Positions 10,845 through 22,382 of a DNA stretch of 64,000 bases are shown in pieces; positions within the stretch are counted from its first letter, which is position 1, and each line of letters opens with the position of its first letter. Origin of the DNA: Sanderia malayensis (Eukaryota; Cnidaria; Scyphozoa; Semaeostomeae; Pelagiidae); contig RQOL01000718.1 of NCBI GenBank assembly GCA_013076295.1, positions 3,100,001-3,164,000 of the forward strand. The letters run 5' to 3'. Made by a program: the position numbers and the translations under genes. Under the pieces are notes generated by a model, which saw nothing but the letters and a program-made list of their open reading frames with translations, did not search any database and was not told the DNA's origin.

Positions 10845-11354
10845 GTGAGAAAATGTTTCTTTCTATATTAATGTTATTCTTCACAATGTACTCATGTCAC
10901 ATGAATATCCAAGTTTCTAAGAATGTAAGGACTGGGGCTAAAAGGCTGAAAACTGTTATGTTTCTTCTTTTCTGCGGAGTATTTCTTGAGGAGGATGAGA
11001 ATTGTGATCTGTTTACATCCAAAACTAGGAGAAGTATTAAGCATTGTACGCGTCATCGTAGTTGAAGCCTGGGTCGCTGAATTTGATATCGGTCTGCTCT
11101 GACATCATTTACACAAAAGCCTGTACCCTGAACCCTGACCCTGGCTTTCCAAATAGCTTATAATTCACCCATTCAAATGAATTTCCTTGTGTGTTACTAG
11201 GTTTTTGGTTTAGGATTTTATCAAAAGTGTAGTTTGATAGTATTATTTGAAAAGAGATAAAGTAGAGGAAACAAGGGGCTGTTTCACTTATTTTGTCTTT
11301 TGAATATTGTAGCAGTTTTATTTCAGAAGATGTTTGCCATTTCTAGGTTTATTA

Positions 11355-11790
11355 GTGTGTATTAGTGTAGCCAGAGGCATACTATATCAATGTGATATAG
11401 CTAGATGTGTCAGCCTGATTCAGCCATATTGATTTGTTTCAGCCATATTGAATTTAGCTAGAGGTATTAGCTTAATTTTGTTGGAGGTATCAGCGTAATA
11501 TAGCTACTTGTGTCAGCTTCATTAAGCCAGTTGTATTAGCTTGGTTTAGCCATATTTATTTGTTTAATTTGGCCAGAGGTATTAGTTTAATTTTGTTTGG
11601 GGATATCAGCGTAATATAGCTAGATGTATCACTTTGATTCAGCCATATTTATTTGTTTAATTTAGCTAGAGATATTAGCTTAATTTTGTTGAAGTTATCA
11701 GCGTAATATAGCTAGATGTGTTGCCTGATTCAGAGCCATATTTATTTTTGTAGCTCAGCCAGAGGTATTAGCTTGATTGAGCAAAAATTG
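11355..11790 (+). repeat. Degenerate tandem repeat of about 100-125 bp
   Basis: Phrases such as agccagaggtattagctt, ggtatcagcgtaatatagct and attcagccatatttatttg recur four to five times in the same order with substitutions and small indels. A further partial copy lies near 11870-11920. It is old and diverged; no transposon ends are visible. Confidence 0.7.
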
Positions 11791-12559
11791 ACACTTCAGA
11801 AGCACCAAAATAATGTAGTTATTAATGTCACTTTTATTTAGTTTTTTGTATATCTCTGGTTGAATCAAGGTTCATTTAGCCAGAGATACCAACGTCGGGT
11901 TAGAGGAATCAGCTTAGTATATAGTTTGCTTTGTTTCGTATTATTTTTTTCAAAGTTTTTACTTTTTAATTTGCACAAAGACTTTTATTTGTTTGACGTG
12001 GGTTCTTTCGTATATAATGGGCTAAAATTTATCGTGGTCCTCGCTTTTGTATTGTGATGTTCAGCCATTCGTCTGATCAAATAATGATGATACGGCCTGG
12101 GGGGTGCAGTAAATGCAATGACGCTATGGCCTACGGGGGGCAATGCTTACTGCTCTCATGAACAATGTGCCTCAAATTCAGGGGCTCAGGAAACATTTGG
12201 CTTACATGTGAACAGTTTGCGTTTTCAGACTTTGAGAGTTATATTCTAAGGCTTTGTCGAATCGTAACATTTTCCGAAGCCAGGTCGTTTGTTAATGAAA
12301 CTTCGGAAATTTGAACTTGGATAGGAATTGTGATAATGATGCATTGTGATTGAGTAGCATTGTATGGATGCGACATTTTCTCATCCCTTGGGAATAGAGG
12401 CATCTTCCAAGAATACGACAACTTGGTTGAGCTAGATAGAGGGCTTTGAGCACATGAGATCATATGGCAAAGCAAGGCAGCCAACAGCACTCCACTGGAC
12501 AGGGCTTGGCAAGGCGGACATGGCCGGGTAGATTTTTTAAATTAATTGTTTACTTCCTC

Positions 12560-12710
12560 CCACCTTTTACGGAACAAAGCGTCCGGGTCAAACCAGCGAC
12601 CGCAGGGCCAGAGAGCCCTACAGCCATGGGCTGCGATGACCATAGGAGGCTACTGCCTCCTACATCCACCGCAGCCACCCTACCCCCTGTTTGCACCACC
12701 CTCTACTAAC
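12560..12710 (-). repeat. Possible tRNA-derived SINE fragment
   Basis: On the minus strand this GC-rich island contains ggtttgaccc, close to the RNA polymerase III B box (GGTTCGANTCC), preceded by GC-rich sequence of tRNA-like spacing. The A box is not convincing and there is no clear tail or target duplication. It stands out sharply from AT-rich flanks. Confidence 0.22.
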
Positions 12711-13151
12711 CCACCCTTTATCCCTCTAGCCTATTTGTATATTTACGCTACTTTAGTGCGCTTATCCTAATTTTATCATGCGCATTTCTAAATTAGCCTA
12801 CGTGCAATCCTAACAACTAGAAGAGAATTCCTTAACAATCCTAAATAATTAACTTATTATGTCATGTTACTCTTTATTTGCTGTAGGTTAGCCTATTCCT
12901 ATGAAGTTCCCAGAAAAAACGCATCCCTAAGGTTTTTTTATGAACAAAATTGTACATGAAGTGTAAGAAAGAAAATATCTATATATTTTTTTCTAGAAAA
13001 ATGAACGTATGATGTGTGCTTTTCTGAATCTCGCAAATTGCAATTAACATCTCAGTATCTCAGTATCTGCGGAAAGAAAAGTGGCAAACTGTGAAGGGCT
13101 TTAACAAACAAAATTGCAGATAAATTGTAACAGAGTAATAATAAAACTTAC

Positions 13152-13833
13152 CACTGCTTCTATTTAAATAATGCACGGGAAATGCGATGAAGACCAAACA
13201 GTTTCTGCCAGCATCTTCCAGCGTGAGTGAAATTTGCATCATTTTCATCCATCCAGAATCCTAAAAAACCAATAAATATCATTCATTAAAGGATTTTCCA
13301 ATTAAAAAGCAATACCATCAAAGGTTCATAATCAAGTTTCATTGAATACTTGCCAAGCAATCGTAATTTTTACCACAACATCTCTGCTCAAACCACAAGC
13401 CAAGACATGTAGGTAGGCCAACTCATCTTGCAAAAGTAGACTCGCGATTCAAGCGCAAAACTTTTCTCAATCCTTGTCCAAGATCTAAAACAAATTAATT
13501 AACGACTTTAATCAATTAATCAATTAAATTTCCAAATTATCTGAATCAGCGCCAAAGCGCAATCTTTCTTGAAAATGCATAGGATAAATTATACTCCTGT
13601 TAGCTTTCCGGCCTAGACTCGAGGGCCTAAAATGTTATCTCAACTACTCATACATCATTTATTGGTAGTCATTTCTATGTCACTTTAAATACATTATACA
13701 GCTAAGAGTATATCTTGTAACCTCTTGATATCAAAAGAAGCCTTTCAAAAACGTCCAAGAAATTTAAAATATACTTACAAATAACTTTGGTCGAAAAAGG
13801 CGAAAAAATGTCGCGTGCGGTTTTCCATTCCAT
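13152..13833 (-). other. Possible small spliced gene (38-codon ORF), weak
   Basis: On the minus strand an ATG at 13833 opens a short exon (13779-13833) ending at a gtaagt donor. A segment starting at 13484 after ttttag continues the frame to a stop at 13423-13425, giving 38 residues that begin MEWKTARDIFSPF. A further segment at 13152-13260 has a strong acceptor (ttttttag) and donor (GTG then gtaagt) and could be a 3' exon. No homology is recognised; it may be a noncoding transcript or chance. Confidence 0.2.
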
Positions 13834-14843
13834 TTCTCTAAAAGGAAATTTTCAAATAATGCAATGCGGTTGCGGTGTCTAAATAAATTGAATTGGATGA
13901 CAAGTCACATGATAGCAAGGCATTCCCCATTGCAGTCGCCTGGGAAACAATAATGACGTAGCAATAATTAATTGCGTGTCGCAGATGAATTCACGCCCTG
14001 TAAATGCGAATGCAAATTTAGGCAATTTGGGGCAATTTTCAATGGACCAAAAACCATCTCCATGAGATAGATATTTTAAGTAGAGTTTATTGATTTCATC
14101 GGTTTTGCAACTTTGATTATTTATATTTCTGGGAAATAAAAATGAAAATGTCTTCTTGGAACCAAATAAGCAAATATGCCATAGTTAATTGTTGCTCATG
14201 GAAAAAGAATCAAAGACACAAAATCTCAATTAATTCTCCATGTCATAAAGAAAATTTAATGATATAATTACATTTTTAATGTGAATTGCATTAAAGCTTC
14301 TGCCAATTCAATTAATTTATATTATAAGATTATATGTACATTACCATAATTATCATAATATACGCAGCTACTACTAAAGCATACAAATTAAGACATAACG
14401 ATGAATGCATAAAATTGCATTCCGATTACGTTGACTGAGGGGATCCAAGCAACAAATACAAATAAGAACTTAATCTAAAAAATATTCAGTACAGTTAATT
14501 AGAAATTCAAAAACATAACCCAATTATATGAGTTGCAAACTGTCCCCAAAGTTCAAGCAGCAACAGCAGTTTTCACTGAGTTTCTGCCTTATACATTTGA
14601 CAAAGCAAGACATTGGATTAAGCACTTCGCACTACTTAAGCCATATGTAGCAACTTTTCAAAGCCAAATCGTAAACTCTGCTCAAATACCAGGGTATTGA
14701 AGATGACATAGCAGGGCTACCTGTTTAGATCTCTGATGGCATTTGCAGGCATCATTTCTTGTGATGAATTTCTGCTTACAGGTTCCATGAAGCCATGTTG
14801 TCATGTTTATGACCACAGATCTGAGAAGCCATTCATTAGATAA

Positions 14844-17501
14844 CTACAGAGCTCTGAGCAGCAGATCGGCCAGCTTATTTGGGTCTGTTTCCTTTGGATT
14901 CTCGGTAATGATTTTCTTTATTGTTTCCACATTCTCAGGAAACATATTTTGCAGCAGTTGAAAGGCTTCTGTCGATTCTGTGTTTACAATGGAAGGTTGG
15001 GCAGATTTTTGTAACGTGTTCCACTGTTTTTGCTCTTGACCTAATAACAGAGAGAGGGAAAGTAAGATATTGATAACAACAACAAGTTATTGTGTAAAAA
15101 CCTTTTTATTTGGGCAAATGTGACAATTTCCAATGAGGAAACTCAATATATTGACCTTTATTTTCAAAATAAAATCACTCAGGCAAATCAATAAAAAAGT
15201 CTATTGTGCAACACAAGGAAGTTTTCTGACACACAGGACCTAGGAAGTTATTCGTGTCAATCAAATTCAACTTCCCACTTTCTCTAATTGTAGGCAACAA
15301 AGGAACTAACTTATCAAAAGATAATTATAACCATAACAACAATGAAGAAAGAAATATGATGTGGGGGATTAAAAAACATGAAATCATGCATACCACAAGC
15401 TTCTGCTGCCTTGTTGATGTGGTTATTTCTTGTTTGTGCCATTGTCTGTTGCTGAGGTTGCTTAGTGTCCATGTCCTTTTTCAATAGCAACAAGGATGTA
15501 TTTGCATCTGCACTCTGTGAAGATCTGCCTCCCTCTTTTACAGCATCCATTTGCATATTCTTTGGAGAGGCAGTGGAGCTTCTTTCCATTCTTTCAGGAT
15601 GGTAGTATTTGCATTTCTGACCAAATGTACACTTCTTTTTATAGGGACACAAACGAGGTTGAGCAACTGTGCCTTTTTTTAAAAATTCATCCAATTTTGG
15701 TCCATGTCTGCCAAGGGGGTCATCTGGTGGCATAAAGCAGTCTTTTACAAATGTATACATCAACAGTCTTTCTTCTATAACTTTTTTCCATTCACTGTTC
15801 TCCTTTTCCAGGTCTCGAAAGTTATCATTTGACACAATAATTCCATCATTTTCAGCTGCAAACCGCACAATATACCGATCATCATAACAGACAACTCTTC
15901 TGCCATTTACTTTTCTTGAAGGAGTAAAGGCAAGAATCCTTTCTTTTTCCAGATCTGTCAATATTTGTTGATCTACGATTGGTCTTTCTGGGTTAGATGT
16001 TTCTTTTCTCCAATGTGGTACAAACACAGTGATATCAGAATGCCCCCTTTTCTTGAAGTAGTCAACGCAGATCATGATCCCTTTACACGAAAAAACTTCC
16101 CTGTTTCCATGACTACAATAAAACATGAACTCGATTAGATATAAGATATTAGTGAAAAAAGTAAAAAAAAGCCAAAGAGGAAAAAATGACAAACTAACCT
16201 CATTGCAACATTGCTTCCATCAACAACAATATGCCTTAACTTATTGTCTTTACTTTTGTCTTTTTTGCTTTGCTGAGCATCTGAAGACTGGAGTGTTGTC
16301 TGGATTAAATCCTTTGGCAAATTACTTTTAATATTTGAAGCGGAATCAGAACAGTCGCTACTAATTCTGCCGCTTGATTTAGTTACAGGTACATCATATG
16401 ATCCGTTACGGGGGAACAGTGTTATTAATTGTTTCAAAAGTGAGTTTTCATTGACAAAGTTGGTACATTTTGAGATTCCAATTTTTATTTCATCTTCTGA
16501 ATATCCAAGTTTTGTAGCAAAATCCCTCAACTGATCATAGTTTGGTTTCGGGGCTGAGCCCCTTGGAAGGACTTGCGGCTGACTTGGTGAGGATGCAATC
16601 TCAGCACCTTTTGCAACAATGTCCGTACCGGGTTTACTGCTTGCAAAAGAACTCATTGGAGGCCTGATTGCTGAAAATGAATGTTGATGTTTTAAATAGT
16701 TTATTCTGCATTCCAATAATGATATTGCAGACGCGACAGACATCTCCGAGCCTTGAAGATACAGTTTCTCTACATTTTCAACTTGTACCAAAGCGTTACT
16801 TTCTCTTTGAACTTGCCAAATGACTTCGTTGCGATTCCAAGAAACTTGGTTTTGCAGAAATGGAGGAATCAAGAAAAAAACCCTCGTCTCTGGATTTGTT
16901 ATTCCTTTTGTGTATTCCTGGAAAAAATGTTTAGCTACATTAGCTACTCAAATTCATTGCTCACCTTTGGTTACATAATCATGGGTACAAATAGCTTTGA
17001 AAATCGTAAATAAACAATGGAAATATAAGCAACAGATCTCTATCTTTTCAATTGCAAAATGATTACTATGGGAAATTTATTAAATCATTAAATTAACTTC
17101 TTTTGATCAATATTATATATCTTCCTAAATGTTTTATTTATAACCATGGGATGATCAACTTGCATTATTCATCGAGAAGAATGCGGAAAATTTATTTTCT
17201 ATTCGGATGTTGTTACGTTTTTTTGGCCTAATGGCTCATTGCAAGACGAATTTAGTTGCACCTTCCATAAATCCCAAATTCTGTAGTAATTAATAGATAT
17301 TGAAATACAAACCTCAGCTTTCTTTCTATCATTTTCATTTCCACATATTTTGATCCACTCGTTGCCAGTACGTTGCGCTGTGCTCCAATCAGTTGTAAAC
17401 TCAAGACGAACATGAAACAAAGTCTCAATTTGTCGACAAAACTGATTCCTTATAATAAGGCCTTTATCAAATGGTATAACAAACTCGTTAACTCCATCCA
17501 T
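14844..17501 (-). CDS. ZC3H12: KH/NYN-domain endoribonuclease with CCCH zinc finger (N4BP1/KHNYN/ZC3H12 group)
   Basis: Predicted 607-residue cytoplasmic RNA nuclease of the Regnase/N4BP1 kind, whose relatives degrade immune and viral mRNAs. Exons: 17501-17313, 16917-16199, 16112-15394, 15040-14844; phases close exactly. N-terminal region (1-160): KH-like, with [16 protein letters not shown] catalytic domain about 290-440: VVDGSNVAM (Asp 296, Asn 299), [11 protein letters not shown] (Asp 380, 381), [11 protein letters not shown] (Asp 399, 403), with the same spacing as the acidic catalytic residues of human ZC3H12A, so it is probably active. A CX5CX5CX3H zinc finger lies at 458-474, followed by HPER as in Regnases. 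The tail QKQWNTLQK...[15 protein letters not shown] resembles the three-helix C-terminal domain of the family. A KH-like N-terminus plus a CCCH finger combines traits that are separate in vertebrate paralogues. Confidence 0.88.
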
Positions 17502-19406
17502 GTTGAAGTATTTCTTTAAAGTTTATAAGATGTACGATGCAGTTTATTTCCTTACCGATTTCTTCTCATCATTTGCTTGAAATGTTTACGACAATTTTGG
17601 AGAGTTTAGTTTTGAGTGTCTTTATCAAGTGAGGGGAATGCTCAATCAAGTGTGAAGGAACGGGAACTAACTGTCAATCAAATGCTTGACATGCGCGGAT
17701 GGAAAGTGCATCCCCTTCCCTTCCTTGTGCGTCATTGTGCGCAAGTAAGAACTTTGAAAAATTGCTGATCAAAGCAAACAACGCAATCATTTAGTTTCTT
17801 ACTATGTAAAAAGGAAAAATATATTAATCAAGCCTTCATTTAGATATTTGTGCACGTGTTTGTGCTATCTAAATTAATCGCGAAGGCGAAGTCGTGCTTG
17901 AAAACACACTCACATTACCTTGCCGTGATAGTTAGTGATCTCTGACAAGGAAGAACATTCGGGAATATTCTTATAAAAAATAGGAATACCATTTGTTATT
18001 CTCGCAGAATTTTCGTCCTTTTCAAATGACTTTTCCCAACTTTTGCTCAATATGAACTGCGTCTGATATTTTATAGGGGATTCGTGTGAGAGAAAGCATA
18101 CGATAGTTCCAAGAAACATTTCTCAAAACAATTTCTGAGAAACAAAAATTCAGAACTGTATCAATTTTATTTTTCGCAACCAAAGAGACGATGGAATGGA
18201 AATAAAACGTATTTCATTAAATTGATATACATAGTGGACAATTTTCACACGAGTCTGTTTGGTGATGATAGCTTGACTTAAGATCGAATCGAAACCAGAC
18301 GAAAGGGGAAAAAGTTGGCAGGCGTTACTTCCGAGTGAAAAAAACCTGTTACCAATTCACGATAAATGTGGAAATGTTCACCAACTGATTCACGAAAAAT
18401 CCCCCCAATCGTGAACAGACGTAACAATCGTCATTCCCCTGTTCATATTCAATAAAAGATTGCAATATCTTATTTATACTCATTGAATACAAAGAATTGA
18501 GAGGACAACGAGCGGAACAATGGTGTCTTGAATTGTCAATAGGTAGCACAGTGTTAATAAGAAAAGGCTTTTTGAATATAAACTAGTTTCGTAACCACCT
18601 CTTCATGCAAAATAACAATCAACAAGTCAATCAAGGCAAATTCACATCACAATTAAAGGCTATAATAAAATTCTGAACAGTCAAATAAACAAAAGATCTT
18701 TTCCGTGCGATGAGTTATTGATTGAGATGAGATGAGAGTCTAATTGAACTCCATGCAACGCATGCGTTTGGGAGATTTGAGCTCAACTCAACTCTGAACC
18801 AAGACCATAGACTCACTACATTGCGTCCCTGTGCCTGTGAGTCCACCAAGACAAATCTATCGCGTGGCTTGGTACCGACTCTGAGAGCCTGGTACCGAAC
18901 GCGTCACGTAATCTACTGCTGTTGAAAAATGCTAAAGGTCATCTAGCCACCAGCAATAATAAAAAAGTCTGTTTGTATTTTACCTCAAAATTTCCAATTT
19001 ACAAACCTTTGATTTGTGCAGAGAAATAATAAAAACACTCCTGCTCTTTTGGTCACTGGATTGCCTGGAAAAACAAAACAAATGAATTAAGGTACAGTCT
19101 TTTCTAACCGTGTTTAGGAATATTTTGCATGTGGTATTGCATTGCAACAATTATGCAAATAGCTTTGGATACTTCTTGTTATTGTTATGTAAATCAAAAT
19201 GTGTCTGCTTTTGATAGTGATCACTTTGTAATCATATGGTAACAATGTTTGTTAGCTACAAGTTACATCACAATTGTGAATAAATTCGCATCACATCGCA
19301 GGACATTTAAACCCAGAGCTGCAAAGTTCGACCATCAGAGGTCGACCAAGAAAAAACGATGATCATGATGATTAAGTGGTTGTGATAGTGGAGTGAATTT
19401 TACTCA
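17502..19406. other. Divergent intergenic region between NYN nuclease and SLC46 genes
   Basis: The two flanking genes are transcribed away from each other, so promoters of both probably lie here. Contains a partial copy (18803-18833) of the inverted-repeat element found at 1047-1160. No coding exon is supported. Confidence 0.5.
18803..18833. repeat. Partial copy of the 1047-1160 inverted-repeat family
   Basis: The phrase ccatagactcactacattg followed by cgtccctgtg matches, with about two differences, the outward reading of the right arm of the element at 1121-1152. Only one arm is obvious here; the partner arm is absent or degraded. Confidence 0.6.
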
Positions 19407-21879
19407 ATGTTTACGATACTTGGTGAGTTTAGTGTTACGTTGGAACACAGCAAAGAAAATGCCAACGAAAGTATCGAACCACAGCCGCCCATGGCCAATA
19501 ACAAACCAAACATCAGGCAGTCGGTTTCCGATTTCACATGCAATCTGTGCAGAAATATCACGGTGGAGCCGGTAACATTTTTTTACGCATGCGCAATGAT
19601 ACTACACACTCCTGTCATACAGCAGTACGTGTATAGTCGGGTATCCCAGCAACACGGTCTTAGTGGCATGCCATTGTACGAGACAAAGTCAAGTCGTTGT
19701 GATGTTAGCGATGTCAAAGACACATATGCGAATCGCCAAACGCGAAACTTAATCCAAGCTGAGGCATCATTCGTCCACCTGGGCGTGGTATTATCAGCCA
19801 GTCTGCCATCCATATTCATGGCCCTTCTACTCGGAGCGTGGTCTGATAAAGTCGGTCGTAAAATCATCATGATGTTGCCTATCATTGGTGGAGTTGCAGA
19901 CACAGTATGTATACTGATAACTATGTACGCATCTCTGCCAGTCTACGTACTTTTCATTGGAAGTTTCATAAATGGTTTCTGTGGGTTCTTTACTACAATG
20001 ATATTGGCTGTGTTCAGCTATATGGCTGATGTTACTGAAGAATCCAAACGCGCGCTACGTCTCGGCGTAATAGAAGCAATAGCATTCATTAGTGGCATGA
20101 TAAGCCATTTGACCAGCGGTTGGTGGATCAAACATTTCGGATTCAAGTCACCGTACTGGTTAATACTCACACTGCACATACTGAACCTGATGTATGTTAC
20201 TTTCATTCTGCCTGAAACCATTAATAACCCTGAACGTAAGACGGCTAGAGATTTGTTCAATAAGGCCCATTTCCACAGAATTGCAAAAGTGTTCACAGAA
20301 GCAACAGTGGATCGCAAATGGCAACTCGTAGGACTTTTAATAGCATCTGCATTCATGATGATATCTTCAATAGGCTTCGGCTGCGTTATTGTACTATACG
20401 CCCTTGACGCGCCCTTTTGTTGTTCTCCGATTATGATTGGTTACTTCCTTGCAGATAGTATGTTTGTGCAAGCAATTGGAGCCATGTTAGGATTTTGTGT
20501 GTTGCGTAAATGTATATCTGAAATTGCCCTGACTCAAATGGGCTTCTGTTCGATTATCGCATCTTTGATTTTGATGGCGTTAAGCAAGACAAGGTGGATG
20601 ATGTTCATAGGTGAGCCTACATACCGTACTTCTTCAATTAGGCGCCCGGGGTTGCTTATAGGAGGCGTTTATTAAATAAGGGCGCTTAAACGAGGGAATA
20701 CGGTATCATCATACTATGCATCTACAAACAATTGAATGACAAAAAGAAATTGAGCAGATAAATGAATTGCACCTACAATTATTATTTCAGTACCGTTAGT
20801 TGGCGGTTTAGGAGGGGTATGCATGCCGATAATCAGAGCGAAGATGTCGAGACTGGTAAAAGACGAAGATCAAGGTAAGGTTGGCAGACAATACCAAAAG
20901 GCAAAACAATGCCATGGCATGAAGAAACTCGCGTGTTATGACCCGCTCAACAGATATATCTCGTCAATAAAATCCATCCCAACCTCCACTGTATCAGAAA
21001 ATTATCATCAGAATATCTCTGTGAAAATAGACTGACGTATTCACACATTATTCCTAGGTGCATTATTTGCCGCAGTTGCGACAGTAGAAACAATCTGTAC
21101 ATTATTTGGCGCAGCAATATTCAACTCATTGTATTCAATCACAGTCAGGCATTTCGAATTCAAAGGACTCAGTTTCTTCATAATGGCCGCATTGATGGTC
21201 GTTCCACCAATCATCGTTGGGTAAGTGAAACAATCAACTTTCTTATAATCAGATGAAATCATTACTCTTACAGATATCGCAATTGCTTCAATGTGATCAG
21301 TAGGACCTATTTAGTATAATTCGACTCCTTGTGAGTCATTTTTCAGTCTATTTCAAAATTTGAATTTTTCAGTACCTACTGCATGTATGATAGAAAGTTT
21401 TTAAATAGCTATCCGCGGGAAATCTGGGTCCACGAACCATTACTCCTGGAGAACTGGGAATTGTCTCAACGTGATCAGTAGGACCTATTTAGTATAATTT
21501 GACTCTTTGTGAGTCATTTTTCAGTCTATTTCAAAATTTGAATTTCTCAGTAGCTAAAGTAGGCAATGTATTTCAGTTGGGGCAAGAGCTCGCCAGGGGT
21601 CAACTTTTGAAATGTTTATGCTAGAAGGCTGGGAATGGTCTCAAACTGATCAGAAGGTCCTAATTAGTAGGATTCGACCTTTTGTGAGTTATTTTTCAGG
21701 CTATTTCAAAATTTGAATTTCTCAGTTACCTACTTCACGTAAGATGGGCAGCATTGAAAGTTGTGAAAACAGAATAACTTATGCTTATTTGATGAGTTTT
21801 CAGTAATATTCCAGTTTTTATTGATAGGTTTTTACGCTGGTTAGAAAGGAAGCATTTTAACTCACTTTCAAAGAGTTAA
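19407..21879 (+). CDS. SLC46: Major facilitator transporter, SLC46 (PCFT/HCP1) type
   Basis: Predicted 500-residue multi-pass membrane transporter. Exons: 19407-20610, 20791-20874, 21058-21220, 21828-21879 (TAA); phases close exactly. After a roughly 50-residue cytoplasmic N-terminus, TM1 has EPVTFFYACAMILHTPVIQQ, typical of SLC46 proteins. The Cys-bearing loop after TM1 (SSRCDV...) and the motif GAWSDKVGRK between TM2 and TM3 (residue ~143) match the MFS loop signature. About 11-12 hydrophobic segments follow and the tail is short and basic. Family members carry folate, haem-related or muropeptide-like substrates with proton coupling; the substrate here cannot be assigned. Intron 1 is largely a MITE remnant and intron 3 holds a dispersed tandem repeat. 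Confidence 0.88.
20620..20708. mobile_element. Short MITE remnant in SLC46 intron 1
   Basis: Imperfect inverted ends: cataccgtacttcttcaatt..ggcgcc on the left and ggcgc..ttaaacgagggaatacggtat on the right, with the TACCGTA/TACGGTA core and GGCGCC matching. About 85 bp; it occupies roughly half of the 180-bp intron. Confidence 0.55.
21280..21745 (+). repeat. Dispersed repeat, about 179-bp unit, 2.5 tandem copies
   Basis: The phrase gatcagtaggacctattta starts near 21293 and 21472 and a diverged version near 21646. Each is followed by gactccttgtgagtcattttt and tttcaaaatttgaatt. Further copies lie at 40484-40605 and 41976-42245 in TEP1 intron 27, so this is an interspersed family. It lies inside SLC46 intron 3. 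Confidence 0.85.
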
Positions 21880-22382
21880 TTGCATAAGCTATGTTATACT
21901 GGTGTCCACACGCTCGTTACATACCGTTTGAAGTAAATTGGATTCTCGTTGCTTCCAAGCCAAGTCAATGATGCTGCCTAAATCAAATTGAATTGTCATT
22001 AAGTTCTCAATATCGGAAAATTTTAGCAAGCAATGTTTTCAACTCCAGTTATTGTATTTCTTGGTTTAAATTGCCTTGATTTAAGCATGTCGTTTAAACA
22101 TTGTTTAAAATGCAAACGGTTCCATTGAAGTTAAATGTTGATATAACAATGCAAATAAAATAATTTTTTATTCCTTATTTTTATTTTAACAAATCGCCTT
22201 TTTAAAGCGTATGCAAGAAAAATATTCACTTCGTCAATTTTAAATATTTCCATGTCAATTAAATCGACATTTACTTGTTTCTGTCATAAAACATTGCTTG
22301 TTAATAAGTAAATACATATTCCATTACTTTAGATATTCAAATGTATATTTGCAATTGGCGATAAAAAGCAATAAATTATGTA

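Larger units (their letters stand above)
10845..14843. other. Repeat-rich, gene-poor intergenic region
   Basis: Holds degenerate tandem repeats (11355-11790), a tRNA-like SINE candidate (12560-12710), a weak candidate minus-strand small gene (13152-13833) and AT-rich sequence that probably includes the 3' UTR of the minus-strand NYN gene ending at 14844. Nothing else coding is supported. Confidence 0.5.

Noticed and set aside
12464..12770. Plus-strand ORFs with Pro/Thr-rich translation
   Set aside because: Overlaps a GC-rich SINE-like island; no splice sites or homology.
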